The notes under the pieces: model-generated
Database searches by the model: none
Told to the model about the DNA's origin: nothing
Seen by the model: the letters and a program-made list of their open reading frames with translations, nothing else
Program-made: the position numbers and the translations under genes
Assembly (NCBI GenBank): GCA_037974965.1
Contig: JBBPFI010000009.1
Coordinates: forward strand, 806,001-870,000
DNA length: 64,000 nucleotides
From: Dacryopinax spathularia
Taxonomy: Eukaryota; Basidiomycota; Dacrymycetes; Dacrymycetales; Dacrymycetaceae
Direction: 5' to 3'
Shown here: piece by piece, positions 1-10,415 of the stretch
Numbering within the stretch: the first letter of the stretch is position 1
Layout: every line of letters begins with the position of its first letter

Positions 1-1120
1 TGTGGCCGTCGACCTGTCGCATATCAACACTCCCGCCAAGGTGGAGGGCTTCCTCCCCCCCAACGACGGGCTGAAGCGCGCACTCGAGGGCGCAGAGCTC
101 GTCGTCATCCCTGCTGGTGTCCCGCGGAAGCCTGGGGTGCGTCCTCCCTCATCCAGCATACGTTTCTGTGAGCTGATGGATTGCCGTTTCTGTAGATGAC
201 CCGTGATGATCTCTTCAAGGTGCGCTTTCTGATCACGAGTATTTTGAGCAACGTTGATGATTTCTTTTGCTTTTGGTAGATCAACGCTGGGATTGTCCGC
301 GATCTCGCTACGGGCATCGCGACCACCGCGCCCAAGGCCTTCGTCCTCGTCATCTCCAACCCGGTCAACTCGACCGTCCCTATCGTCGCCGAAGTATTCA
401 AGAAGCACGGCGTGTTCGACCCCAAGCGGATTTTCGGCGTAACGACGCTCGACGTCGTCCGCGCCTCGACCTTCGCCGCCGAAGCCGTTAAGGACCCGTC
501 GCTCGCGAGCAAGCTCGTCATCCCGGTCTTTGGTGGCCATTCGGGAGTAACCATTCTCCCGATCTTTTCGCAGGCTAAACCGCCCCTCCCGGCCTCGTTC
601 CTCGAGAACAAGGAGCAGCTCGAGGCGATCACCCATCGTGTGCGCTACGGCGGGGACGAGGTCGTGAAGGCCAAGGACGGCGCTGGGTCCGCTACGCTCT
701 CGATGGCCTACGCGGGCGCAAGCTTCGTCGAGAAGGTCCTCCGCGCGATCAGCGGAGAGAAGGGCGTCGTCGCTCCGACGTTCGTCTTCCTCGAGGCTGA
801 CCCGGCGGGCGCATCGACGATCAAGCAGGAGATCGGGGCCGACCTTCCTTACTTCTCCGTCAATGTTGAGCTCGGGGTACGCGCATGCATCTTCCGTCGT
901 GTTAACCCGACTCTGACCATGTTCTGTAGCCCTCTGGCGTGGAGAAGATCCTCCCGATCGGCAAGGTCACCGAATACGAGAAGAGCCTGATCTCAGGCGC
1001 GATCTCCGAGCTCGAGACGAACATCAAGACCGTAAGTCCTCCTACCATTCTGATTTCCATTCACTTCAAACTAATATGTCGTTGCAGGGCGTTTCCTTCA
1101 TCGAGGGTGCCAAGCTCTAA
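1..1120 (+). CDS. Malate dehydrogenase (NAD), 3' part of gene
   Basis: Oxidises malate to oxaloacetate with NAD in the TCA cycle or malate shuttles. The 5' end lies outside the window; the frame is read from base 2. Exons: 2-136, 196-219, 280-876, 930-1031, 1088-1120, all with GT-AG introns of about 50-60 nt. Family signatures are [13 protein letters not shown] (mobile loop with substrate-binding arginines), [22 protein letters not shown] and the catalytic-histidine stretch [11 protein letters not shown]. This is the mitochondrial/bacterial-type MDH, not the cytosolic type. The protein ends in GAKL; AKL is a recognised PTS1 variant, so a peroxisomal or dual location is possible. The missing N-terminus, where a mitochondrial presequence would be, prevents a decision. 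It converges on the GH16 gene downstream. Confidence 0.95.
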
Positions 1121-1581
1121 GCAGCTGCTGCGGGTCTGAACTAGCAATTAAAGGGGAAAAAATAGAATGTAGCAGATGTCGCGTATGAGGAATGAGATTT
1201 GTTGATCATTTCATTCAGCATCGAGATCTAACCATGCCTGTCCGGGTGCGAGTGGTATAACGTGGGCATGATATGATAACAGTCCGCGATATGGCGATAT
1301 GGAAATGCAAGGATGCTGCGATGCTATTATCGACCTATGCGAGCTATGCGATAGATCATCAACAGAAGCGAGAAATGAATGCGATGCGTTTCGATGAGAT
1401 GAAATCAATCAATCAACCAACCAACTAACGCAGGCTCAACCTGCCAAACCCGAGGCGCAGCCTCGTACCCATTTACCGTAGTGAAGAAAAAAGAAAGATG
1501 TGCCTTCTAGGTACAGTACGCTTTTGCCAGAACTTGCTGGCGGGGTGCTGATGCTGGATGCCGGGGTCGGGGGGTTTCCGT
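1121..1581. other. Convergent 3' intergenic region
   Basis: This is the space between the malate dehydrogenase and GH16 stop codons. It should hold the two 3' UTRs. I see no further gene, RNA or clear repeat. Confidence 0.6.
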
Positions 1582-2796
1582 TTAGGACTCGACAAAGACG
1601 GAGAAGTAGTTGATCTGCCAGTAGGCGTCTAAGCGTCGTGTCAGCAGTTGTTCTGCACAGAAAACGGAAGGAAACAAGATGGAGGGCAAGGCAAGGCAAT
1701 GAGAGGGAAGTGAAAGAAAGGAAGTCAGCGCACCATTAAAGTTGCTCGGATCCTGGACTGCCTGACTACACGTGCCCGGACACCCCGCCGCGCCATAGTT
1801 CGACTCGGCCCAATCCCCACACAGCGTCGTCTCGATAATAGCCTGATGATCGCTCAAATACGTATACGGCGAGCAGCCATCCGCGACCCACGCAGCCGTG
1901 GGCGTGCCCCATCCGCTCGGGTCCGGGTTGGGGGACTGCTCGGCCAAGTCGCAGGGTTGGTCGTCGTGCGTCCAGTGCCAGATAGAGACCCCGCCGCCGT
2001 CCCAGTGCATCGCGAATACTCCCCCGCCAGCAGCGTTAAGCCCAGCGCCGTACGAGGTGTTGCTTTTATCGAGAAACCCGCACCCGGCATTAGCGCCGTC
2101 CGAACTGGCGCAGGTCGTACCGAGTTGTTGGCCCGTGTAGTCCGTCGTTGGCGTGTTGGGTTCACAGCCCGGGCCGGTGTGGAGCGTCATTTGGTTAACG
2201 GTGTTCAGGTTCACGCCTTCGATTATGTCGATTTCCCCTCCTAGCGGCCAGGGCTGAGATTGCGAAACCGTCCAGAACGCAGGCCAGGTAGCGCACCCCG
2301 TTGGCATACGTTCGACGTCAAGGACGAACAGGGCGCCGTCGTAGGTTTTTTTGGTGCCGAGTCGGACGCTGTTCCGGCCTTGGTTGGCGGGGAGAGAGGT
2401 GGTGTTGTCGACTCGGATGAAGGATTGGTTATTGGCGGTGGAGACGAGGCCCGCGGACCAGGCGAGGGACTCGTTCACGAATACGACGTCGCCGTGCGTT
2501 GGGTCGGCGTCTGTGAAGTAGTCGAAGCACTGCGATATTCATCTTCGTCAGCTATCCGTCACTTTGCATTCGAATGAGGAGGGAGGACGCACATCAAAGA
2601 ACGTAGACCCCTGACAGTTATCTTCCAGCTTGAAGCTCGTATCCCTTCCCAGCCCGTGCCAGACGGGCGACCTCAGCGCAGGCTGCTCGGAGCGCATACG
2701 GCGAGCGAGGGAGGCATGCCTCTTCCCCTGTACATGGGCAGAGGCAGCGGCGGAGAGAGCGAGGGCAGAAGCGAGTGCGGTTGAGGTGAATAGCAT
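1582..2796 (-). CDS. Secreted GH16 endo-beta-1,3(4)-glucanase-like protein
   Basis: Glycoside hydrolase family 16 enzymes cleave beta-1,3 or mixed-linked glucans in fungal walls and in the medium. Exons on the minus strand: 2796-2593, 2529-1734, 1628-1582, giving 348 residues with frame kept at both introns. The N-terminus MLFTSTALASALALSAAASA is a clear signal peptide, followed by a KR pair at about residue 25 that could be a propeptide site. The catalytic signature GGEIDIIEG (ExDxxE, nucleophile and acid/base glutamates) follows the typical WPAFWTVS stretch. The C-terminal AYWQINYFSVF motif is the usual last strand of fungal GH16 laminarinase-like proteins. I see no C-terminal membrane segment or GPI signal. 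The exact substrate cannot be read from sequence. Confidence 0.93.
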
Positions 2797-3689
2797 CTTG
2801 ACTGGTGGTGGGTATTTCGAGAGAATTGATTTGATCAGGTGAGAAGGGGAAAGAGTGGGATGGTCAATGAGGGTGTGGTAGCGAGTGGTGGGATTGTGCG
2901 GCGATTGCACGGCGTTTTGGATTGGACTGATCCTCAATGGAAGGGGTTATAGAGGGAGATAGAGCGGTCGATCGCTCAAGGGCCGCAAAGAGAGTGAGTG
3001 GGAGAGGGAGAGAGGATAAGCCAGTAAACCGGCCTTAAGCAGACCTCGAACCGAGTTAAAGAGAGGGAGTGAAGAGTGAAAAGAGGGAGACTGAGGAGAA
3101 GTGTGAGAAGAAGAATGGATGCCGTTGGAGCATGCGCTCCGAATAGCTCGACCTAGCAACGGGAAACGCACGCCCTTGTCCGCCCGTGCCGGGTCTTCTG
3201 GCGTGTCTTGCCGAGCACGTGCATCACATTACTCGCATCACCGAATCACTGATCGCAGCGGATATTTGACCCGCTGGCGCGGTATGCTCTGATCATCCAT
3301 CTAAGCTCGTATGATCATCAGCTGTATTAGGGAGGAGGGTATTATTGTCAGATGTTGGGTGGTTATGACCCCTAAGGGGCGATCAGGAACCAGACCAGGG
3401 GATGATAGGTCGGGGTGATGTGTTGCCGATCACTGGAATGTGCTCTCCGATCGGGCGGGTCGGGTCAAGGCATCGTGTAGAGGGGATGTCTCATCGTCCA
3501 GCGAATGAGCGATGGCTAGTTTGTAGCTCTGTTGTGAGGTTGAAGAGCTAGGGCAATTAGACGGATAAGCCATAAACAACAGTTGGTAGATGACTTTTGC
3601 CAAGGCTCGGACTGTAGAATGCCTCAGAATCCTGCGGACAACGCCGGAGACGCGGTCCCGACCAGCCCGTCATTGTGGGTGGTCTGTCT
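2797..3689. other. Upstream region of the GH16 gene
   Basis: About 0.9 kb between the GH16 start codon and the retrotransposon. It should contain the GH16 promoter. A CACGTG hexamer lies at 3216-3221. The bases next to the element, CCCAT at 3690-3694, are one copy of its target-site duplication. I see no coding region here. Confidence 0.5.
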
Positions 3690-3694
3690 CCCAT

Positions 3695-3872
3695 TGTAAG
3701 GGACTACCCTTAGTAATCAACCTGCCGTAAGCAGGTTGAGGTTTATCTCGTGCCTCTAGGGCACGCGTGATTTTCCCACGTCTTCTTTCCTACACCCTGT
3801 CGTAGGCAGAATCAATACATTGGTTCTGCGTACTACGGTGTAGATACACCGAAGAGTCTAACGACTCTTACA
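3695..3872 (+). repeat. 5' LTR of the Ty3/gypsy element
   Basis: This 178-bp direct repeat matches 12945-13122 almost perfectly. It starts TG and ends CA, the usual LTR termini, and is preceded by the target duplication CCCAT. The leader after it (3873-3926) has a short inverted repeat CGCACG/CGTGCG; I did not recognise a tRNA-type primer binding site there. Confidence 0.95.
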
Positions 3873-3926
3873 TTTTTTTACGCACGCCTACGTGCGATTC
3901 TGCTACAGGGTATTACCGCTGTCCAA

Positions 3927-6782
3927 ATGGATCAGCGGCAACCTCGCCCGCCTGACGCTCTGCGCCAGGAAACTCCAGGGACAGCAACCGACGTCTCTGG
4001 CATGATACCGCCAGCATCGACGGGCAACAGCCCGGGCGCTGGATGGCGATCGACGCCAAGCCCCGTAGGGACTTGGGTAGGACCTCATCCGACGTTACCG
4101 TCGGCTGCACCTCCGGCGTCGGCCTCGACCCGTGCGATCGACGGCGCGTCGCTCACGAGGATGACCTCAACATCTGGTCCGTCACCGACACCAGCTGGAG
4201 GCCACCTCGAGCCTGACTGGGTCGAACAATCCCGGCCCGTAAGCCGGTCCGCCAGCCCTGGCGTTCTTACAGCCGCTCCAGCGGAAGGTATACATCAGCT
4301 GGCTAAGCTGTTCGCCAATCTGGCGCAGGGTTATGATATCCTGAAGAATATCAACCCCGAACAAGCCGAGGTGATCGCCGAGCTGGCTGCTCGGATAGCT
4401 GGAGGGCAAGGGGCTGCGGTGGATGGCGATCCACCATCCGGAGGTGCCTCGAGGGCATCCGGGGTAAACTCCCCGGCGTCTCATCATGCTCCTATCCAGG
4501 AGGATAGTCTCGTTCGTGGCCTACGCCGAGCCGCGGTACAACCATTGGACGAACCAATTGGTGCGTCGACTCCCATCGACGAAGGGGACCGTTTAGAGAC
4601 GGAATCGGTGAGGATCGCTCCTCAGACCGATAGTCAACAAAACCCGGGACTTCGACCTCCCGGTGGGACCTCCAGGGTTGGCGGCCAACGCTCTGGGCAT
4701 AAGTACCCCGAGGGGTACTACCGTTCTGAACCGCCCGGCCCTTATGGGAGGGACGGACAGAACGGAAAATCCGTTGGACCTGATCTCGAGGGATTTCCTC
4801 GCACCCCGATTCAATCGAGGAAACATCGTGGACACACGACGGCTACGGTTTTCGCGTCTCTAGACGAGACACGCGGTCGGCCTGCCCCGGTGTCGACCGT
4901 ATTGGTGCCTAACGCGCCCAACGCTCGCATCCAGAATTGGCTGGATGATGCGATGGAGCCCCCATCGGGAGCTCATAACTCCGGTTTGGTCAAACCAAGA
5001 CACCCCGACCCGCCCTACTCGGGCGAACAGGATACCGAGGTATTCCTGACCTTCCTCGCACAATTGGTGCGTATGTTCCGCATTGCGGGGACCACTGGCC
5101 CCGAGTATACGAGGTGGCAGGTCACAGTCCTCGGGCAATACCTGACCGGTTCAGCGTCCCGCTGGTATGAAGCGAACGTGGAGCAAGGAAGCGTTCCACG
5201 GAGGGACTGGGATTTCCCCAGAACGATCAAGGGGTTATATGGTCATTTCTTCACTAATGAAGAAACGTACAAGGCGTACGATCGGTTCGAGCGCCTTAAC
5301 CAAGGCAGCAAGACCGTAGAGGCCTTGAAGGACGAGCTCCTAAACATACTCGGGCAGATGACCGAGGTACCGAACGAGTACTACATTCGTCGGCGGTTCC
5401 TAGAGGCTCTAGGTTCAGCTATCCGTACTCATATTATCGAGAACGGTTACGATCTGGAGCAAGGCTCCTTCGACGAGCTGTATAGCCGCGCTCGCGAAAT
5501 AGAGCGGGCTAGAGATCTAGCTCGTGAGGTTAACTCCTCGGTCAACTCGTCTCGTGCCTCGGGGCACGCCTTATCTACACCAGCGGTTAACCGCACCTCT
5601 GGCCGAGCGAAACCATCCGTTTCGACGCACACCCCGCAGGTGGGGGAACGGTCCGTACACCGACCGACGCCGAAAGCGGGTGATAGACCGCACAAATCCC
5701 GTTTTGGTCGTTCACCGAACGGGGCAGGAGATCGCAATCGATCTATCCCTGATAGGTCGGGCTCTAAAGCCCGAACTCCGGCCCAGAATGGCAAATCGCC
5801 TTCGGGGAACGCTTGCTTCAATTGCGGCAAGTCCGGCCACTGGGCCGCGGAGTGCCCCAACCAAAGGGCTGTCCGTTTCGCCGAAACGGGAGAGGCCACG
5901 AGCCGCATACAACTCGATGATGGGGGGGTAGAAAGCATCCTCACGGCGCCTGCCGTGCCAGTCGACGAAGCCGCTGAGTCCTCCTCAGCGGATGATTACA
6001 TGCATCACCCAGTGGATTCCCCGGGTGTGGAGTCGTCTCCCGAGGAATGGGAAACGGATGAGGACTGCGGACCTCGCTCACTCTCCGGGGATACTTCAAC
6101 CCCGCCCGAGGATATTCCTCGGTTTGCCGTCCGGGCAGCATATATTACTCCCTGCTCCAAGCTGAGCACGGTCAGCGTATCTGCTGTCTCTCCTCGCTTG
6201 GGGAGCAAGACGCCAGACTCGGGCGATCTGTGGCGGCACGATAATACTGTGCGCTTGCGCAAGGGCCAGCCCTTACGGGATCCGGTGGCTTCTTCACCGA
6301 TCGAGTGCTATATCGGGATTGATGGGCACCCCGCTTGGGCACTGATTGACAGCGGCGCTGAGATCGATACGATCTCGGCCGATTTCGTCAAAGCGCACAA
6401 CCTCCGCTTTGAGAAGCTGGATACCCCAGTTGCTCTGCAACAGATGAGCAGAGGTAGCCGAACTGTCATCCAGTTCGGACTTCACGCGGAAGTGAAGGTC
6501 TTGGACAAAACGTCCAGCCACTATTTCGATATAGTGAATATGGATAAATACCAAGTCATCCTTGGACTGCCTTTCGGCAGGCGGTTCCAGGTCCTCGTGG
6601 ACCTGTACGATAAGGGTGTCCTTATCGGAGGAAGGGGTGGCTCCTGGCTCCCTTCGGGATCTAGGTTGTCTAGCAACCTGGCTTTGCCTGGCGTGATCAG
6701 TAGCCCGGATGGTTCATCATCCGGGAGGGTGCATAAGAGAGTGTATCCACCTTCCCGCCCGGGAAGGACGAGCCAGCATTGA
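3927..6782 (+). CDS. Retrotransposon gag-protease ORF
   Basis: Part of the Ty3/gypsy element. The first third is a proline-, serine- and glycine-rich low-complexity region. A retrotransposon gag (capsid-like) domain follows at about residues 360-540, with the signatures ASRWYEANV and FERLNQGSKTVEALK. A single CCHC zinc knuckle, CFNCGKSGHWAAEC, lies at about residues 630-645. An aspartic protease domain with ALIDSGAEIDTIS (catalytic DSGA) lies at about residue 800, followed by VILGLPF. Gag packages element RNA; the protease matures the products. Treated here as an element fossil. Confidence 0.9.
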   Translation: MDQRQPRPPDALRQETPGTATDVSGMIPPASTGNSPGAGWRSTPSPVGTWVGPHPTLPSAAPPASASTRAIDGASLTRMTSTSGPSPTPAGGHLEPDWVEQSRPVSRSASPGVLTAAPAEGIHQLAKLFANLAQGYDILKNINPEQAEVIAELAARIAGGQGAAVDGDPPSGGASRASGVNSPASHHAPIQEDSLVRGLRRAAVQPLDEPIGASTPIDEGDRLETESVRIAPQTDSQQNPGLRPPGGTSRVGGQRSGHKYPEGYYRSEPPGPYGRDGQNGKSVGPDLEGFPRTPIQSRKHRGHTTATVFASLDETRGRPAPVSTVLVPNAPNARIQNWLDDAMEPPSGAHNSGLVKPRHPDPPYSGEQDTEVFLTFLAQLVRMFRIAGTTGPEYTRWQVTVLGQYLTGSASRWYEANVEQGSVPRRDWDFPRTIKGLYGHFFTNEETYKAYDRFERLNQGSKTVEALKDELLNILGQMTEVPNEYYIRRRFLEALGSAIRTHIIENGYDLEQGSFDELYSRAREIERARDLAREVNSSVNSSRASGHALSTPAVNRTSGRAKPSVSTHTPQVGERSVHRPTPKAGDRPHKSRFGRSPNGAGDRNRSIPDRSGSKARTPAQNGKSPSGNACFNCGKSGHWAAECPNQRAVRFAETGEATSRIQLDDGGVESILTAPAVPVDEAAESSSADDYMHHPVDSPGVESSPEEWETDEDCGPRSLSGDTSTPPEDIPRFAVRAAYITPCSKLSTVSVSAVSPRLGSKTPDSGDLWRHDNTVRLRKGQPLRDPVASSPIECYIGIDGHPAWALIDSGAEIDTISADFVKAHNLRFEKLDTPVALQQMSRGSRTVIQFGLHAEVKVLDKTSSHYFDIVNMDKYQVILGLPFGRRFQVLVDLYDKGVLIGGRGGSWLPSGSRLSSNLALPGVISSPDGSSSGRVHKRVYPPSRPGRTSQH

Positions 6783-6914
6783 CTCGTAGCGGAGACCTCT
6801 TCGACAGGGGCTACCATCGCCCCGACGGAGAGCTCTCCGCGGACACTAGTCGCCGTACAATCGGCGTCTGCCCTCAAAGGTGGGGAAGGTCTCTCCTCGT
6901 ACCCAGAGGACCAT

Positions 6915-9900
6915 ATGCAGGGTATACGAGATACCTTGATCGCGGAGATAGTGGACCTCACGGGGGAGATTCCCCCCGTGCTTCCGCCCTTGAGGGCGGT
7001 CAACCACCGCATCAATCTGATTGATGATAACGCGTCCTACGTGACGCGGCGTCCTACCTGTCCCGAAGCGCACCTCGATGAGCTGCGAGAAAAGACCCAG
7101 CAGTACCAAACTGCTGGATGGTGGGAACCCAGCTTCTCTGGTAACGCGTTGCCTATGCTCTGCGTTACCAAGAAGAACGGCAAGCTGCGCACGACAGTGG
7201 ACTGTCGTGAACGTAACGCCAATACTGTAAAGGACGTTACGCCCATGCCGGATCAGGACGAGATCCGCCAATGGGTCGCTCGACACCCATTCAGATCCAA
7301 GTTGGATCTGCGTAACGCATTCGAAATGCTTCGAGTGGAGCCAGACGATGTCTGGAAGACTACCTTCAAAAATCCCTTTGGGACTTTCGTTAGCCATGTG
7401 GGGCAACAGGGAGACTGCAACCTCCCTGCATCATTCCAACGAATGATGATGTTCATCTTCCAGGAACACTGGATGACCAAGGTAGTCTCGTACCTTGACG
7501 ACATGTTCATTGTCGGAGAGTCCTTAGTCGAAGCGATCGAAAACCTACGGGTGGTTTTCGCTATTCTGCGAGAGCAGAAACTATACTTGTCGGTGGACAA
7601 GGTCTGTCTGCTTTCAGACAGTATCGAATGCCTCGGGCATACGATTACGGATGACGGCATATACGCCGATGAGGACAAGATGTCCGTTATCCGCAACGCG
7701 GCTTTCCCGCGGGATGTTAAGTCCATGCAGAGTTTTCTTGGCATGGTAACATACCTGGCTGCATATATGCCAGGGGTCGCAGCATATACTGCGCCCCTAT
7801 CCGCGCTTACGCACAAGAACAAGAAGTTCTTGGTTACGCCAATGCATAAGCATTGTTTTCAGAAAATCCTGGCCATGACGGACAGGTACCCGGTGCTTAA
7901 ACCCATCGATCCGAAGAACGGATTACCGATCTTCGTCATTACCGACGCGTCTGTAACAGGCATCGGCGCCTATTACGGGCAAGGCCCTTCCTGGGACCAA
8001 GTACAACCGGCGGCGTTTCATTCGCGCCGGTTTACGAATGCGCAGATGGCGTATCCGACGTACGAGCAGGAACTGCTCGGAGTGCTCGAAGCTCTCCTCA
8101 AATGGGAGGACAAGCTCATCGGGCGCCGGTTTACGGTGGTCACCGACCATGAATCCCTGCGTTATCTTCAAACGCAGTCATCCTTGTCTAGACGACAAGC
8201 CCGGGCCTTGGAGTTCTTGGCCCGGTTTGACTGCACCTTTATGCACGTACCGGGACGACTTAACGTCGTCTCGGATTGGCTCTCTCGCTTCACCGAGGAG
8301 AAGTCGAGCGTCACGGCTGACGCTCGAATCGACAAGGAAGGGGATACCCTATCCTTGGCAAGACGCGCTGAGCTTATGCCCAACGTATCCGTTCGCATCA
8401 TGCAAACGCGATATCAAGGGACGAAGATCCCCCCTCGGGAGAGGGTGGAGCGCCCTGAACCCCGTACACTAGAAAGTGTACGGATTAACAATCCCAAGCC
8501 CAAACGGGCTAAGGCTGATATCCCGACCATAGACCGGTCCGAACCGCGCGTACGCGAAAGCGTGCGAATCAACGGTGACCCCAAAGGGACACCGGCGCCT
8601 TCTGCTGCCACTGAAGTGGCTGTTGCCGCTGACGCTATTGCCGGGGCTGTGGCTCCGGCGGTTGATAACCTCGTCTCTGTAAACGAGGGTGACGTCTCGG
8701 GCTTGGGCGAGGGGCATTCTAGCCCCCAGGGGGCCAGTGCGAACCGGTCCATCCTGGATCGAGAAGATCGACCGCTCACAGTCGCTAATTCCCGATCTCC
8801 GGGGGTGCCAGCCTCGCTGGAGTTCACAGATCAACCTGATCTGCTCCTGGCAATTCGCCAGGGATACGCAGACGATCCTTTTTATAAAAAGGTGCAGGCA
8901 ACGTTGCCTGGATCCACCCTGTTCGCACTAGACGCAGGGGGTTTCCTCCTATCCCTCTCCGGTGGCGGATCGGCGGTATACGTACCCGAATCATGGGTCG
9001 ACGGACGCAAGGTACGTTCCTTGCTCATCGAGCAAGCGCATATTAGCGTAGGACATTTCGGTCCTACGAAGACTTGGGGCTCTCTTTCACCCCGATTCTG
9101 GTGGCCGGGCATGTCCCGGGAGATCAAGGCTTATTGTAAAGCTTGCCCTCGATGTGTTACATCGAAGGACTCGACGTCCAAGCCCGTTGGCTTGCTTCAT
9201 TCCCTTCCCATTCCGGAAGCGCCATGGCGTTCGATCGCCATGGATTTTATGGGTCCTTTGCCGCTCTCTGGCGGGTTCGACTATTTATTAGTCGTTGTCT
9301 GCCGATTCTCGGCGATGATCCACCTCATCCCTCTGATGACTACATCATCATCGGCGGATGTGGCTCGCTTCCTCCTCAGGGAGGTGATCCGCTTGCACGG
9401 GGTTCCGGCGAGTATCGTATCTGATAGGGATACGAAGTTCACTGCCAAATACTGGCAGGAACTGCATAAGCAGCTAGGGACGAAGCTGCTTATGTCCACC
9501 GCCTTCCACCCGCAAACGGATGGGGTAACCGAACGCATGGTTCGCTCGGTAACGCAGGTACTGCGCGCCGTCATCAAGGACGATCAGACGGATTGGTTCT
9601 ACCGTCTACCCATGGTGGAATTCGCGGTTAACGCTAGCGTTAGCGCTTCCACGGGCTTCAGCCCGTTTGAACTCAACTATGGGTATACCCCATCCTTGAC
9701 CAACCTGGTCAAGCATACCGAGTCCGAATTTCTCGGAGTAGATAGATATGCCCGAGAAGCTCGGTATAATGTGCGCGTCGCTACGGACGCGATTATCGAG
9801 GCACGGGTACAACAGGCCTCGTCTGCCAATCGACACCGGCGACCTGCGCCGGAGTACCAAGTGAACGACTTGGTCTACTTGTCTACGCGGAACTTAGCTG

Positions 9901-10388
9901 TTCCGAAGGGCAGGGTAGCGAAGCTCATGCCTCGCTACATTGGTCCATTCACGGTCACCAAGGTGACCGGCACCGATAACTGTAAGTTATCGCTCCCAGA
10001 TTTTATGCTGGCACGCCGTATCCATCCGGTGTTCCATACGAGCCTGCTTAGGCCGTATGTACAGTCTGACTCTGCGATCTTTCCAGATCGCAGCCCCGAA
10101 GCAGTTTTCGGAGATGCTCCAGCCGATGAGGAGTACGTCGAACAAATCGACGACCACAGATGGCATCGGGGCCAACTGCGCTTCCACTTCGTCTGGTCTG
10201 ACGGCACCCAAACGTGGGAGCCGCTAGGCAAGGCAGACCGATTGGCTGCCTTGGATGAATACCTCGCATTGCGAGGGGTCCGTAACCCGGACGAACTTCC
10301 CCAAATCGGGAAGGAAGGGAGATCGGGGGTTTCCCCGCACAACCATAAGGCCAGAAGGCCAGAAGCACGGAAGCCGCGAAGCCCTTGA
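6915..10388 (+). CDS. Retrotransposon pol ORF: reverse transcriptase, RNase H, integrase, chromodomain
   Basis: Part of the Ty3/gypsy element. The reverse transcriptase domain shows KKNGKLRTTVDCRERN and the catalytic YLDD box. RNase H has ITDASVTGIGAYYGQG. Integrase has an HHCC zinc finger (HISVGHFGP, later CKACPRC) and a DDE core including MDFMGPLP, SDRDTKF and HPQTDGVTERM. The C-terminal segment EEYVEQIDDHRW and WEPLGKADR is chromodomain-like, which in chromoviruses steers integration by binding histone marks. The order RT-RNaseH-IN-chromo defines the chromovirus branch. Confidence 0.94.
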   Translation: MQGIRDTLIAEIVDLTGEIPPVLPPLRAVNHRINLIDDNASYVTRRPTCPEAHLDELREKTQQYQTAGWWEPSFSGNALPMLCVTKKNGKLRTTVDCRERNANTVKDVTPMPDQDEIRQWVARHPFRSKLDLRNAFEMLRVEPDDVWKTTFKNPFGTFVSHVGQQGDCNLPASFQRMMMFIFQEHWMTKVVSYLDDMFIVGESLVEAIENLRVVFAILREQKLYLSVDKVCLLSDSIECLGHTITDDGIYADEDKMSVIRNAAFPRDVKSMQSFLGMVTYLAAYMPGVAAYTAPLSALTHKNKKFLVTPMHKHCFQKILAMTDRYPVLKPIDPKNGLPIFVITDASVTGIGAYYGQGPSWDQVQPAAFHSRRFTNAQMAYPTYEQELLGVLEALLKWEDKLIGRRFTVVTDHESLRYLQTQSSLSRRQARALEFLARFDCTFMHVPGRLNVVSDWLSRFTEEKSSVTADARIDKEGDTLSLARRAELMPNVSVRIMQTRYQGTKIPPRERVERPEPRTLESVRINNPKPKRAKADIPTIDRSEPRVRESVRINGDPKGTPAPSAATEVAVAADAIAGAVAPAVDNLVSVNEGDVSGLGEGHSSPQGASANRSILDREDRPLTVANSRSPGVPASLEFTDQPDLLLAIRQGYADDPFYKKVQATLPGSTLFALDAGGFLLSLSGGGSAVYVPESWVDGRKVRSLLIEQAHISVGHFGPTKTWGSLSPRFWWPGMSREIKAYCKACPRCVTSKDSTSKPVGLLHSLPIPEAPWRSIAMDFMGPLPLSGGFDYLLVVVCRFSAMIHLIPLMTTSSSADVARFLLREVIRLHGVPASIVSDRDTKFTAKYWQELHKQLGTKLLMSTAFHPQTDGVTERMVRSVTQVLRAVIKDDQTDWFYRLPMVEFAVNASVSASTGFSPFELNYGYTPSLTNLVKHTESEFLGVDRYAREARYNVRVATDAIIEARVQQASSANRHRRPAPEYQVNDLVYLSTRNLAVPKGRVAKLMPRYIGPFTVTKVTGTDNCKLSLPDFMLARRIHPVFHTSLLRPYVQSDSAIFPDRSPEAVFGDAPADEEYVEQIDDHRWHRGQLRFHFVWSDGTQTWEPLGKADRLAALDEYLALRGVRNPDELPQIGKEGRSGVSPHNHKARRPEARKPRSP

Positions 10389-10415
10389 CTACGCGGAAGA
10401 AGCAATTTCTTTTGT

